NCBI RefSeq assembly: GCF_037042905.1
Contig: NC_087249.1
Coordinates: 39,515,401-39,579,400, forward strand
Source of the DNA: Lytechinus pictus
Lineage: Eukaryota; Echinodermata; Echinoidea; Temnopleuroida; Toxopneustidae
Direction: 5' to 3'
Length of the DNA stretch: 64,000 bases
The position numbers and the translations under genes are program-made. Numbering within the stretch: the stretch's first letter is position 1; each line of letters starts with the position of its first letter. Shown one piece after another: positions 10,931 through 22,213 of the stretch. The notes under the pieces are model-generated. The model worked only from the letters and a program-made list of their open reading frames with translations, ran no database searches and was not told the origin of the DNA.

Positions 10931-12440
10931 CTCTGAGTCTCTGTGTCATTACAAAGATTGCATTTATCTTCATTGTTGAAGGCATTACGCATGCATATAT
11001 GCAGCAACACTCTAATCAGAAAGAAACACCAGACTCTAATTTTGGCCCACCCAAGGGTTTATTACATGCCGCCGCGCACAGAAAATTCAAGCCATAGACG
11101 TCGTGGACCCAAGAAGTGAGATCCCAGCACGCGCGACCCACTAGTTAGAAATCCACTGCCAAACGCGGTTCGTGGTGCGAGGTTAGTATACTAATACTAA
11201 CCTCGCAATACGTGTGAGTGATTTTGGCCAGGAATCAGGGTAATCACTGCTGAAAATTTGTCTGGCTTCATGACATCGGCATCATGGTGATATAATTCTG
11301 TGTATAATAAAAACTTAAACATTCCTCTGAAACAGCAGATTTTCAGCCATGGTCCATACCAGTGCTCCTAAATAATTTAATCGCCTGCCTGACTTGAGTC
11401 CTGACCAGTTTTAGAAATCTGAAGAAAAAATCTGCTGGAATTGTGCAAAAACATTATTTCTAAAATAAAGACTTTTTAATTTTAATAGTAGTTATGCCAA
11501 AATGCATGATTCTAAACTTATATCAGATCTGTATCTGTCATCTGACCTGAATGCATCGTCAGAACAAGTACAGTTTCCAAACATGCTTACCTTGACTTTT
11601 GACTGGATCAAACAGCGTAACCTGCAACATGCATCGGGAGCAAGTGAATGGGACCGTGCAGCTTGGAGTTTTTCAATAGTTAGTAGAGCAACACAACGAA
11701 GACTGTCGAGTGGACAAAATCGATCTTTCCAGTTCACAATTCAATAAAAAACGGGCAAAATAACACAGTTCTGGTTCCCTTATAGTCTGAAGTTGTCGAA
11801 AACAGAATTCGGATATCACAATACATGAAGAAAACGGTAAATTCGAAGAAAAATAGAGACCAGGAAGGTGAATCAGCTATCAGTGTACTGCTGGCTTGCA
11901 CAGAGAGCTGAGTGAGTCAATCATGTGACGTCATTATTCTCGACTGTATTTGATCGCGTTATTGTCTGTCTGGGGGCGGCTGGGGGGCTGAGAAGGGTCT
12001 CTAATAATTTCATTTCTTACATTTCCACGACATTAATAAGACTTTTTAGTGACATATTTGTGTATAAAAAAGACAAGACCTTTCCATTCATATATAATTT
12101 GTCTATAATCATCACTTTCGTGAATTTTCTTTGGATGTATACTTTAAAAAAATAAAATCTCAAATATTCTTAATCTTCTACCCCCCCCCCATTTCATTTA
12201 TTTTTTTATCTTGGTGCCCTCTACAAAAGTTCAACAAGAACCCCCCCCCCAACCCCTTTCACCCATGCTTAATAAATACGCCACTAATGAGGAGAATGAG
12301 TCGATTGCTTCGAGATTGCATTATTCCCAATAAGTTATCATTAATATTATTGAAGGCTATTCTAAAACAACTAGTAAAGAAACAACGGCTCCCTTTCACA
12401 CAATATTCTAGTAGGGCCTTCTCTTGAGAGAAGTTAAACC
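10931..12440. other. Stretch with no recognised gene
   Basis: Two overlapping 81-codon frames on opposite strands (about 11492-11747) exist. Neither has a recognisable domain, splice context or paralogue in the window. C homopolymers near 12181 and 12241 and a GCTCGCGCTTCGCGC core at 12462 mark the return of the satellite-like repeat. Confidence 0.35.
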
Positions 12441-12740
12441 AAATTGAAACCCCCAAAAATCGCTCGCGCTTCGCGCTCCCATTGATATTTCATTATGTAT
12501 TCATGGATTTTTTTTCAAGAACACATTAAAAGAGTGGTCTTTAATTGCCTTTTTAAAAATGTGATTTTAAGATAATTCAAAATCCATTTAAGGCAATTAA
12601 GTTAGCCTGGCTGGGAGGGAGTGGGCGCCATTTTTCGAAAAAAGTACACATGGGCCCCAAGAATCAGGTCAAATTTTGGCCCCCCCCCCTTCTCATGAGA
12701 TCCTGGATCCGCGCCTGGGTTCTATAACAATAACCTAATT

Positions 12741-13348
12741 AGGGCAATCATCCCCTGACAACTACTTCAAGGAAAATATGATCCCCATATTTTTACCTCC
12801 GGGGACTGTTACCCCCGGAAATTTACCCTCCAGACAATTACCCCGGATAATTACCCTTAGTACGGAGCCTTTAAAATGCCATCGACGTGATGACATGGCG
12901 TGATACTTTTTCTTGCCATGTATAATTGATCAGCTTATTATTTCGACATGGCGATATATTTTATCTTGCCAAGTCGATATGTCGACATGGCGAGATATGA
13001 AGTGTACAAGTCCCGGCGAGAATCCCGATATATCGCCATGTTGACATATAACTTGTTACAAGTCGACTTGGCAAGATAAAATATCTCACCATGTTGACGT
13101 ATAACTTTTTATATGTGGACTTGGCAGGATAACGTATCTCGCCATGCGGACATGATAAGCTTAATTAGTCCACATGGCAAGATAAGGTATCTCGCCATGT
13201 CGTCAAGTCAATGGCATTTGAAAGGCTCCGTACTAGGGGTAATTGGCGTAATTGGTAAATTTCCGGGGGGGGGGGGTAACAGTCCCCGACGATACAAATA
13301 TGGGGATAATATTTTCCTTGAAGTAGTTGTCAGGGGGCGATTGTCCTT
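12741..13348. mobile_element. Foldback element nested in the 9-kb element
   Basis: Arms of about 160 bp are inverted relative to each other. CCCCTGACAACTACTTCAAG at 12753 is matched by the inverted CTTGAAGTAGTTGTCAGGGG at 13318. GGGGACTGTTACCCCC and ACGGAGCCTTT are also mirrored. The centre is built of repeated words such as GACATGGCGAGATA and CTTGGCAAGATAA. A relative of the centre lies at 24590-24865. Confidence 0.75.
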
Positions 13349-13354
13349 TGGGTC

Positions 13355-13539
13355 AACCCCATGGACTCGTATCATTGACCTTTTGACCTCTTGATGACAT
13401 TGGATCTCACTATATCCTGATCATAATTTTACACACACCGCGGACTATCGGACCCGCGGTCTATCGGACCCGCGGTCTATCGGACCCGCGGACTATCGGA
13501 CCCGCGGTCTATCGGACCCGCGGTCTATCGGGCTGTAAC
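13355..13539. repeat. Right terminal repeat of the 9-kb element
   Basis: This is the inverted counterpart of 4479-4602. It holds six tandem 16-bp units alternating GGACTATCGGACCCGC and GGTCTATCGGACCCGC, where the left end has only two. Confidence 0.8.
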
Positions 13540-13547
13540 CTAAAAAA

Positions 13548-14263
13548 ATCTTCTCTGTAGCTAATCGGCTACTGAACCGTCGACAGTCATCACCTCTTCC
13601 TTCCCACTCAGACAGCTCGCAAATGGCGTCTACTTTTCCTCACTTCTTCCAGACCAAAGTCAAGATGATCTGCGATAGTTTAGCACCAGATGAGTCTCCA
13701 CACAGCCAGCTCACTTCCTCTTTCTTTGAAACTATCCAACCTACATGTACCACTCCTGACGAGATCATGTCACTTTTACGTAAACTCCCTCCCAAGTCTT
13801 GTCAGTCAGATCCCATTCCCACTAAATTACTTAAGGATTGTTCCCCTTCTGTTGCTCCAATTCTCTCACATCTAATTAATATGAGTATAGAACAGGCATA
13901 CGTTCCTCCCTCTCTGAAAGTTGCTCTCATTGCCCCACTGTTAAAAAAACCCTCTCTGGAACAAAACTCCCTCCAAAACTACCGCCCAGTTTCAAACTTA
14001 CCATTTTTATTCAAGATTCTTGAAAGGATTGTGTTCTCTCAATTGTCTGAATACCTTTCGGATAATGATTTGCTCGATCCTTTCCAGTCAGGTTATAGGT
14101 CTAATCATAGTGTAGAAACACTACTTCTTGACGCGTCTAATTATATCCTACAAGGCATGGATAAAGGGAACACCACAGCTCTTTTGCTGTTAGACTTGTC
14201 CTCCGCCTTCGACACGGTAAATCACACTATCCTTTTGAACATACTTAGTTCACTCGGTGTTAA
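13548..14263 (+). pseudogene. LINE reverse transcriptase, N-terminal half
   Basis: The frame is open from the 9-kb insertion boundary. RT motifs seen are LLKDCSPSVAPILSHLIN, NYRPVSNLPFLFKILERIV, FQSGYRSNHSVETLLL and the catalytic motif A LLLLDLSSAFDTVNHTILL. After GVK the frame is broken by the TTAA element at 14264. Removing the 605-bp element plus one TTAA (609 bp) joins it in frame to 14873 (GEAYKWFESYL). Confidence 0.9.
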
Positions 14264-14868
14264 AGGTGAAGTCCACCCCAGAAAAATGTTGATTTGAATA
14301 AATAGAGAAAAATCAATTAGCACAACACTGAAAATTTCATCAAAATCAGATGTAAAATAAGAAAGTTATGACATTTTAAAGTTTCGATTATTTTTCACAA
14401 AACAGTGATATGCACAACTGAGTGACATGCAAATGAGATAGTCGATGATGTTCCTCACTCACTATTTATTTTGTTTTGTATTGTTTGAATTATACAATAT
14501 TTCATTTTTTACAAATTTGACAATAAGGACCAACTTGACTGAACCATATAGTATTAAACAATGCTAATTGCACATGTTCAGGGAGGAATGTATCGTTGTT
14601 TCACTTTGGCAATGAGGAGAAAATTTGAATATTTCATATTTCATATAATAAAATACAAAAGAAATAGTGAGTGGATGACGTCATCAGTCTCCTCATTTGC
14701 ATACAGACCAGGATGTGAATATAACTGTTTTGTAAAATTAAGCGAAACTTTAAAATATCAAAACTTTCTTATTTTACATCCGATTTTGATGAAATTTTCA
14801 GCTTTATGTTTGTTGGATTTTTTTCTCTTTGTATTCAAATAAACTTTTTGTTGGAGTGGACTTGTCCT
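14264..14868. mobile_element. TTAA MITE, copy 2, inside the RT domain
   Basis: TTAA lies at 14260-14263 and 14869-14872. Termini are AGGTGAAGTCCACCCC and GGAGTGGACTTGTCCT. It is 605 bp. The empty site reads GGT GTT AAG GGT GAG in the LINE frame, which fixes the insertion point to the base. Its interior aligns closely with the copies at 145 and 62887. Confidence 0.92.
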
Positions 14869-15911
14869 TTAAGGGTGAGGCTTACAAGTGGTTTGAGTCT
14901 TATCTCTCATTCCACTCTCAGATCGTTTGTATTAACGGTTATAAATCTGATGCTTTGCCTCTCTCTTGTGGAGTACCTCAGGGTTCTGTGGGCGGGCCAA
15001 CTCTCTTTTCGATTTATTTATCTGGATTGCGACAAGTTCTGTTGAAACACGACATAAAATACCATATTTATGCAGACGACATCCAACTCATGATTTCCTT
15101 TAATTCGGATCAACTAGCTGCAGAAGGTTCCATCCATCGTCTTGAATGTTGCATGGTTGATGTTCACAATTGGCTGACTTCTCACTCTCTTAAGTTGAAT
15201 CCAGCCAAATGTGAATTTCTTCTTTTTGGCTCCAAAGTACAACTAAGTAAAATCCACATCGACTCCATCTCATTTTCTGGCCTCACTGTAAATTTGTCAA
15301 GTTCTTGTCGCAATCTCGGTATAGTTTTTAATTCTCACATGACAATGTCGAATCACATTTCTTTTATTTGTAGATCAGTTCGCTATCAATTGCGAAATAT
15401 TGGTTTTATTAGGAAATACTTGTCTCGACCGGCCACAGAAAAATTGGTTCACGCTTTAATTTCGTCCCGTCTCGATTTTGGAAACTCCCTTTTGTTTAAT
15501 CTACCCCAGAATCAGTTAGTCAAAGTTCAGAAACTTCAAAATGCTGCCGCTCGCATCGTTTCTCTATCCACCAGGCGCACTCACATTACTCCTATTTTAA
15601 GATCCTTACATTGGCTCCCTGTAAAACAGCGTATTATGTTCAAGATTTTGTTGTTAACTTTTCATTGTGTTCATGGCTCATCTCCCCAGTACCTTATTTC
15701 ACTTATCAAAAGTTATACCCCTTCAAGATCCTTACGTTCCTCCTTTTCCAATTCTCTTGATACCCCCAAAATTTCCAAAACCTGGGGTGAAAGATCATTT
15801 GTTTACTCATCCTCTAAGCTATGGAATAGCCTCCCTCAAAACATCAAACAGTGCTTGACTTCTGAAACTTTCAAACATTACCTCAAAACATTTCTGTTCA
15901 ATTCTTCTTAA
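14869..15911 (+). pseudogene. LINE reverse transcriptase, C-terminal half
   Basis: The frame is open with motif B (LSCGVPQGSVGGPTLFSIYL), the catalytic YADD (YHIYADDIQLM), and the L2/CR1-type C-terminal region (PRLDF-like SSRLDFGNSLL, VQKLQNAAARIVSL, LRSLHWLPVKQRIMFKIL). It stops at 15909-15911. This half has no internal stop, unlike the endonuclease half. GGP replaces the more usual LGP in motif B. Confidence 0.9.
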
Positions 15912-15998
15912 TTTCTTTTATAATTTCCTAAAAAGCGCCTTGAGCACTCTACAGAGTGGATTTGGCGCGATATAAGTCTAATTATTATTATTATTATT
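15912..15998 (+). repeat. LINE 3' tail with (ATT)n
   Basis: AGCGCCTTGAGCACTC, then TTTGGCGCGATATAAG and an (ATT)n run. A short structured 3' end with a simple repeat is typical of L2-type elements. Confidence 0.8.
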
Positions 15999-16742
15999 AT
16001 AATATGGCGAATCGCAATTGAATTTCCGAATGAAAAAAAAAATAATCAAATACCTTATTGGAGCCTGCAAGTTGAATGGCTCGCTCGTATATACTCAGAA
16101 AAAAGTTCTTTAAACAAAACTTCATTCATGCCCTTCAGATCATCCCTTCAGAAATGTTCTTCTATACACCAAGGGGTCGTGGCGAATTCAGATCATCCTG
16201 ATTTACACATGTAGATGATTATTTCAAGGTCATGCAGGGCCCTGGGAACGATTTTTCTTTTTAAGTAGGGGTGCTGATGCAAATTTGAAAGTTACAAAAA
16301 AAGTTTTTCACAGAAATGGAAGTCAAATTGGTCCCGAGAATTTAATTTGAATTCAAATACCTGGGGGTGCTGCCACCCCAGTATCCCCGCTTGCCAGGGT
16401 TATGATGTCATAACGCCATGGTTACCATCATTTTAACCGAGGGTCAGGGACTTGAAAACATAATGTTACGAAACTTGTTTTCAAATATCAATGATTTGAC
16501 CAACATGATCATGTTACGTTAACGTATTTTGGTAAATTGATTGAAATAACTGACATCGTCCCTTAAAAACGGGATTTATTTGCTCACAAGTAAGAACAGA
16601 TTTCAGTTACAGTTCTATTGTCTTACAACCAACGAATAAAATCTTTATTTTTATTGATAACGATCATTTCGTTCCCTAGTTTTGACATTTCTAACCATAT
16701 GCTTTGTTCGCTATCAATTGACGCGATTGACTAGCCTTTCAT
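15999..16742. other. Intron sequence without a recognised gene
   Basis: Around 16240-16400 lies a dispersed repeat with CTGGGAACGATTTTT and GGGGGTGCTGCCACCCC. Related words occur at 20920-21180, 46600-46800 and 63550-63740. Confidence 0.45.
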
Positions 16743-16811
16743 ACATTAAGCGTATCAGTGGTTGCTATAAGATTATATTCATATTATAGCAACCACTGAT
16801 ACGCTTAATGT
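16743..16811. repeat. Perfect 28-bp hairpin in the gene A intron
   Basis: 16743-16770 (starts ACATTAAGCGTATCAGTGGT) is exactly complementary to 16784-16811, with a 13-nt AT-rich loop. It is either a tiny foldback element or a hairpin in the intron transcript. Confidence 0.85.
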
Positions 16812-16929
16812 GTAATAACGATTAAACAAGATAAGTAAAATATTATCTTTCTTTAATCAAAAGAGGGTCAAATTGACCGTAAATTCCAATTTTGACCAAG
16901 CAGCAATTCCTTTAATTGTTTGAGTGTCA

Positions 16930-17415
16930 AAATGCCTTCATGAAATGGTGATGTGAATCCAAACAGTGACAAGTGACCGGTCATTTATTTTAGCCAGTGA
17001 ATGGTACTAATGACAAGTTCTATTGACCGGTCAATGTTTTCCGATGAGGATGATCTATCAAGAACCCATGTCACTAACTACGGATTGAAGCGAAATCCAA
17101 GAACAGCCAAAAAGCTGATTTTTGTTAAAACCACAATTAAGATAAAATAATGTATATCAATATTATAATGATAATATTGATTCACATTATTTTGCTCGGG
17201 CATTATACCCATACTTGTTACCTTTGGAACAGACAAAACGCGTCGGGCATGTTACAGATCCAAAGTTGCCTCGTGTGTGTAATTCATACTAATGTACTGC
17301 GATGATATGTGTCAATTGTATTATCATGGTAATATCATCTTTATTTCAATTTTAACTTGAAATCGTCTCTTCGGGTGTTCTTGGATTTCGTTTCAATTCG
17401 GAGTTAGTTGTAGAC
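16930..17415 (+). other. Ancestral intron sequence shared with pseudogene D
   Basis: Segments near 16947 (GTGATGTGAATCCAAA), 16975 (TGACCGGTCAT) and 17384 (GGATTTCGTTTCAATTCGGA, GTTAGTTGTA) match the intron of D on the opposite strand near 44585-44905. An inverted repeat, 17071-17108 against 17378-17412, adds a local foldback. Confidence 0.6.
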
Positions 17416-17516
17416 ATAATATAGAGACATGAAATTTGTAGTTGCATGAGATCATGGAGATGAGAATTAGTCAGAGCTGATGATCATATCTGTGCAAGAT
17501 TCCATTATCTTTTCAG

Positions 17517-18138
17517 ATGCTGTGATATCAAAAATGATCTGGAGACCACCAATAATAAATACGTCTTTATCAAGGAAATGGCGTTTACGGACCACATTCT
17601 GGAGTATCTACCGCAAGGCTTTAAACATGTCTTCCTCATTAGAGATCCAACACAAGTCTACAAGTCTTTCCGGAAAGGTGCCTGTAAGTTCCTGCATGAA
17701 GATGATGTCGACATCATACAATTTAATCCGGCAGAAATACGACCACTGGCGTGGTACGAGCAACAGCACCGGCTCTGGAAATATGTCCAACAGAACCTCG
17801 ACCCTCACCCCATCATCATCGACGCTACCGATCTGGCCACCAACCCACGGGAGATCTTGAAAGGTTTCTGCGATGCTGTTGGATTTCCATACAGCGATAG
17901 CCTCCTGCAGTGGTCCCCGAGTCATGAGTTCCCGAATAACTTTGTGACGGCTGGAGAAAACCTTTCCAAAACCATGGCTGTGTTTTACTCGTCAGCGCTA
18001 AGCAGCACACACTTCAATGCGCCTACCGTACAGGGATCTTTACCACGTGATCAGCTGACAGATGACATCATTAAATGTGTCGACTATTCCATGCCATTTT
18101 ACCGCGAAATGTACGGTGAAAGAATGCAAGTCTCTTGA
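17517..18138 (+). CDS. Gene A exon 2: sulfotransferase-like P-loop protein, C-terminal part
   Basis: The acceptor TTTTCAG ends at 17516. The first base completes the split serine codon, then the frame reads CCDIKNDLETTNNKYVF. HVFLIRDPTQVYKSFRKG resembles the 3'-phosphate-binding segment (R and S) of sulfotransferase-like P-loop proteins. The conserved middle reads WYEQQHRLWKYVQQ, IIIDATDLATNPREIL, GFPYSDSLLQWSPSHEFP. TGA is at 18136-18138, and the joined protein is 294 residues. The frame is intact, so it is probably functional. Whether it transfers sulfate is unknown; the fold assignment is by motif only. Confidence 0.88.
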
Positions 18139-18246
18139 AAGTGCACCCTTGGTACATTATTTAAAGTAAAACCTCAGAAATGAAGCAACCCTTCCAATTC
18201 TATATTCGTTTGAATGTTAGGAAAACATGAAACAATGTAGACTCAA

Positions 18247-18252
18247 AATAAA
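18247..18252 (+). terminator. Polyadenylation signal of gene A
   Basis: AATAAA lies 109 bp after the stop codon, immediately before a foldback element at 18256. Confidence 0.6.
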
Positions 18253-18255
18253 GAA

Positions 18256-18406
18256 CTGGGGTCCGTTGCAGAAAGAGTTGCGTTTAAACGCAAGTCAAAA
18301 AATAAATCGCAAGTCCCAAATGCGCGCCGTTGATTGGTTGAAAATCAAGTTGCGCATGATTTTTAGAGTTGCGATTGATTGCAACTCTTTCTGCAACGGG
18401 CCCCAG
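18256..18406. mobile_element. Foldback MITE at the 3' end of gene A
   Basis: Termini CTGGGGTCCGTTGCAGAAAG and its inverted near-match ending GCAACGGGCCCCAG enclose about 100 bp. It encodes nothing. Confidence 0.8.
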
Positions 18407-19163
18407 GACTGATAAAGAGGGTTTAATTTTGGGACGATTTTCTTTTGTTGTTCTCCAAGAAGAAACTACTAATCCATTATATGCAGTCATCTATAAAACA
18501 CCATTCCAATGATACAATGGATTATGAATATATTTGCCTATTTACTCTTGATGGTCTTGTGGATAAATGCTAGACCTTCGGCGCAATCAACGCCTTTAAT
18601 TTATCTTGATATGACAATTCATCATGTTCAAGCGTTTCTTTAAGAAATCAATCAATCACATAATCATTGAACTGTAAACATTGTGAAATAGTCAATATAA
18701 ATAAATATCCTATATATATATATACATGTATATGGATTTGTCATCACATCCGGGAGCCAAGAGAGACTACCCTTCTCTGATATGCTCCTGTATAACATAT
18801 TATTATGAGACATAGCAATCCCCCCTCCCGTGTAGGCATATCGCTAGTTTTCCTTGTCAAAGTTTGTAATAGTTTTTAATGAAATATGAAACAATTCGTG
18901 GTATAATGATAGGAATGAATCTTTAAGCAAGAGTGATGACAATACGGAACGTGATGGCAATACAGAATACCACGTTTTTCTGTTGAGGTAACTCCCGTAG
19001 GAACTCGGCAAGCACTGAGGTTCCCGCCGCATCAACCCTAATCTGGTACATAAGCAACTGCATAGGAAACATTTTACTTCGAAGTCAGTCAGTCACAGTG
19101 ACCAATCTTTTAGGCGACACAAATTACCCCCGGGTCCCATTTTTTGTTAAAGTGGAGACAAAG
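18407..19163. other. Downstream flank of gene A, no gene recognised
   Basis: A short TA microsatellite lies at about 18711-18732. The part above about 18840 is probably the 3' body of the SINE whose tRNA-like head is at 19164-19232. Confidence 0.4.
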
Positions 19164-19232
19164 GCCGAGCCGGTATTCGAACTCACAACCCTACAATTAT
19201 GAGTCCAATGCTTTAACAACTACACCACATAC
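19164..19232 (-). mobile_element. tRNA-like SINE head
   Basis: Read on the minus strand, an A-box-like TGTGGTGTAGTTGTTAAAGC (19210-19229) is followed by a B-box-like GAGTTCGAATACC (19172-19184), with an anticodon-arm-like ACTCATAAT between. The spacing suits a Pol III promoter. Stems are imperfect, so a SINE or tRNA pseudogene is more likely than a functional tRNA. Confidence 0.55.
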
Positions 19233-19757
19233 ACAACCCTTGAAAGCGATGGCATGCATTTACCATGTAGGCCTTTAAGATGCAATGCTTTATGATCTCC
19301 CCGTGTTCCCTTTACATTTTTTCTTGATACCTCCGCCACATTTGCTCTACGGCGGCCGTACGGCGAGTCGAAAACAGCCGTTTTAACATTTTTGTACCAG
19401 TTACGTATAGGTGGTTTGAATAAAAATGAATAAAACGGCTGTTTTTGACTCGCCGTGCGTACGGCCACCGTAGGGGACAATTGTGACTGCGCCCCGACTC
19501 CATACCGATCGATGGCATGTCATTGGAAAATTAAACGTTATAACGTGCACGGAGTCGATCGATCACTGTCATTGTAAACTGCCCTCTGCCCTGTCTGTTA
19601 TTGGTTCGTTGTTTTTTTTTTCCTTGTGTTTATTGTTCCTGTCTTTTTTACTCTCTCTCTCCTTTATGTGTAAGTTTTTTTTCTCTCTATTTCTCCTGTT
19701 TGTTGTTGTTGGTGTGTTAGTTTGTTCAGCTTCGGGGTCTGATAGGGGGGGACTCAT

Positions 19758-19897
19758 CAATGGCGGCGGAAGCCCAAAAAAATAGGGGGGACCAGCAAAA
19801 AAAATTGGGAAGCAAAAAAAAAAAAAAAAAAAAAAAAGGTTATCAACTAAAATGTTAGGGGGGATCGTCCCCCCCCCCAACGCTTCCGCCGCCTATG
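19758..19897. mobile_element. 140-bp hAT-like MITE
   Basis: Termini CAATGGCGGCGGAAGC and (inverted) CATAGGCGGCGGAAGC are flanked by near-identical 8-bp repeats GGACTCAT (19750-19757) and GAACTCAT (19898-19905). The interior is mainly A and C homopolymers. Confidence 0.75.
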
Positions 19898-19905
19898 GAA
19901 CTCAT

Positions 19906-20274
19906 GGGGCGGGAGAATACTCAATATACATTCATTATTTCAGTTTGCATAGCTGTTACGTTAAGTCTTTTTTTATTATTTGCTTTAGCTGCATACATTA
20001 GTTGTTGAAATGTTATTTTTGCATGATTTCGGATTATGTCTCTGTTCTGATACAATTTGTCTGCTATGTTTATTACATTGTTATTTGATTGGTGTATTCA
20101 CAGCTGCAATTATCATTTAGTTTTATATTTTCTTGATTATGTATGTATGAATTTTATTTGAATGAATAATAAAGAATACTACAAAACAAAAAGTATAACT
20201 TTGGTCGGCCTCCAATCGGTTTTGTTGGTGTGGCTGTGGCGTTATTAAGCAAATAGAGTTGTTTTTAAAACATA
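19906..20274. other. AT-rich stretch, nothing recognised
   Basis: T-rich sequence with no gene or clear repeat. The minus-strand open frame at its end has no protein features. Confidence 0.35.
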
Positions 20275-20412
20275 TAGAACCTAAAGCGGGTACGAACCAG
20301 CAGCCATCTAAAGTCCTAAACTTCACAAATTTGACCAGGCTTCTAACCCATAATGCAACTTTCTGAACAGTGTAGTCTTGTAATTTAGGCCCATTGGAAT
20401 GATAACAAACAT
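20275..20412 (-). mobile_element. SINE-like element, copy 1
   Basis: Read on the minus strand, GGGCCTAAATTACAAGACT, CTGTTCAGAAAGTTGCATTA and CTGCTGGTTCGTACCC (B-box-like) match a second copy at 50003-50134 in the same order. The conserved B box and a possible A box (TGGGTTAGAAGCCTGG) suggest a Pol III-derived SINE. Confidence 0.6.
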
Positions 20413-22060
20413 ATTTACTACTAATAATAATATTAATAGTTATGTAGCGCCATCTATCTAGAAATGTTCTATTCCGAGGCGCGTTGTTTTTATTATTATC
20501 ACCCCGGCTTTAGCTCGAGCTGCCACTACTCAGTACATCCATACTGCAATAATAATGTTACCATCTAGGTATAATTTTCCTCTCAAACCCAATTTAGTTT
20601 CTCTGTCAGGAAAATTGTAGGCTGAATGTTTTCTGTATCATATAGTTATCTCAGGTATATTTTCAGACTAGCTATATATTACACACAATGAATGAGAGAC
20701 CACACACAGTTCACTCCCATTTTAAATCAACTCATGAGTTCAATTCCCAGACTCGTCTGAAGACGGCTATGGGATTAATTAATCATGTTTATTGAATCGA
20801 TCTGATCTGCTGAGTTAGGGGGTCGATTCTACAACTCACTCTCCTCCAATATTAGAGGGACATGACAAGAAAGAAGGCTTGGAACGACGCCATCCTGACA
20901 TGGCCCTGTGAAACCGGGGTGCAGCACACCCAAGAATTTTACTTGGGGTTCCTGCGGGTGTTATCCTTCATAGTCACATAGGAAGCGCCTTTAGAAATCT
21001 GGCAGATAATAATGCTAAATGGCAGAAATGTTAGCCAAATGACCTACTTTTTTGTGAAAACCCTTTTTTTTTGCTTGTCAAATTTGTCCTGAATTTTATA
21101 GCGAACCCCCTTTTTTGCTTGTCAAATCTCAAACAGCACCCCCTTAAAAAATCGTTCCCAGGTCCCTGCATAATTCTTGCCTCCTGACATTCTAAATTTT
21201 ATCTGAAAAATAATCATTTATCAGTAAGGTTTCCCCATCACTACCTCCGAGAGTCCCATCAAATGCCCTCTTCTTTCGCCATACACAACAACAACAAAAG
21301 AAAAACCCCTCTAAATATACCTACTCACTTCGGACTTTTTAAACTTGACTTATTGTAAGAATACTCAGCATTCTACTGAAATCTTAGCAAGGTTTATTAA
21401 GTTTCAGTGGGGTTTAACATAAAAAAATGCACAGTAAAGTATTTACTGTATCTATTCAGTGTTTGTATCCGATTTGTAATATTACCATGGTTACGCCAAA
21501 TTGGTATAACTTGCGAAATTGATTCTCAAATCTATCTTATACACAATATAAGGTGTTAGTGATAGCCGCGTTTTACGAAATAATTCACCACAAAGTATAA
21601 AAACAAATAAATTAGTTTCATTATTTCAAACTGCCTCTTTGTTTATCTCCCATTAACTGGTCGCTCGTAAAGTCTAAACTTCTACATCTTGATAATGCTA
21701 CTGCTGCTAGTATTAGATTGTGTTTTAACCCCATTGTATTTCATTAATATCTTATTAGTGGCTAAGGTCTCACGGAAGATCAACCTTTCTTGAATGGTCT
21801 ACCCTCGTTAGATATAAATAAATAAATACATAGATGAATATAATCTTGTGCCCGATATGACATCGCTTGAACTCTGTTGAGCTCATAAAAGATGAATGAT
21901 GAGAAGGCTTCGATAATGAAAGTCAACATAACAATCGAGTTGATTGTTATCGTTAAAAAATAATATGGATCATTTTTTATAGCGCAGCTACCATATTATT
22001 ATACTCTACTGCGCTTAACATTTGGTATTATATTATTACCCCGGCTCATTTTCTAATTGC
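20413..22060. other. Repeat-rich non-coding region
   Basis: Two short relatives with TAGCGC and TATTACCCCGGCT words lie at 20420-20525 and 21960-22060 and look like a dispersed repeat tail. A repeat with CCGGGGTGCAGCACACCC and CCCTTTTTTGCTTGTCAAAT (twice) lies at 20915-21180. No gene is seen. Confidence 0.45.
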
Positions 22061-22213
22061 TTTTGCTTCATGCATAACCTTGCATCAGTGGCCCCAATTA
22101 AAACATTAAACCACGCTATTTACTATATGAACTTGACAGTGGGTTGTTTCATAGTTTAAAAAACATGATTAATTCATTTAAAATTAAGTTTTAAAACTAC
22201 ACTTTGTTGTTTA

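Larger units (their letters stand above)
4479..13539. mobile_element. 9.06-kb TIR element inserted in the LINE, 8-bp target duplication
   Basis: It is flanked by CTAAAAAA at 4471-4478 and 13540-13547, and deleting one copy plus the insert restores the LINE frame. The terminal regions (about 110 bp left, about 180 bp right) are inverted relative to each other. They include 16-bp units of the form CCGATAGTCCGCGGGT (two left, six right), then a shared TGTGTGTAAAATTATGATCAG and a shared CATGGGGTT. No transposase is recognisable inside. The interior consists of satellites and smaller elements. An 8-bp duplication fits hAT or P superfamilies; the superfamily is not proved. Confidence 0.8.
2927..15998 (+). 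mobile_element. L2/CR1-like non-LTR retrotransposon, split by two later insertions
   Basis: The parts, in order, are a hydrophobic leader with a 2A-like motif (2927-3256), an AP-type endonuclease (3313-4477), a reverse transcriptase (13548-14263 and 14869-15911), and a 3' tail with a GCGCCTTGAGCACTC motif and (ATT)n ending near 15998. Removing the inserts at 4479-13539 and 14264-14868, each with one target-site copy, gives about 3.4 kb with the reading frame restored across both joins. That is a normal size for this group. The true 5' end is not defined; it may lie anywhere from about 2650. Frameshifts and a nonsense codon in the endonuclease part show that it is dead. Confidence 0.88.
2552..17516 (+). 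other. Intron 1 of gene A, 14,965 bp, filled with nested transposons
   Basis: Donor GTAAGT is at 2552 and the acceptor TTTTCAG ends at 17516. The phase joins exon 1 to exon 2 without a break (263 + 622 = 885 nt, 294 codons plus stop). The equivalent introns of B and C are 901 and 2786 bp. Nearly all the extra length is one LINE with two elements inside it (2.9-16.0 kb). Confidence 0.85.

Noticed and set aside
11492-11747. Two overlapping 81-codon frames
   Set aside because: No domain, no paralogue, no splice partner; mutual shadows.
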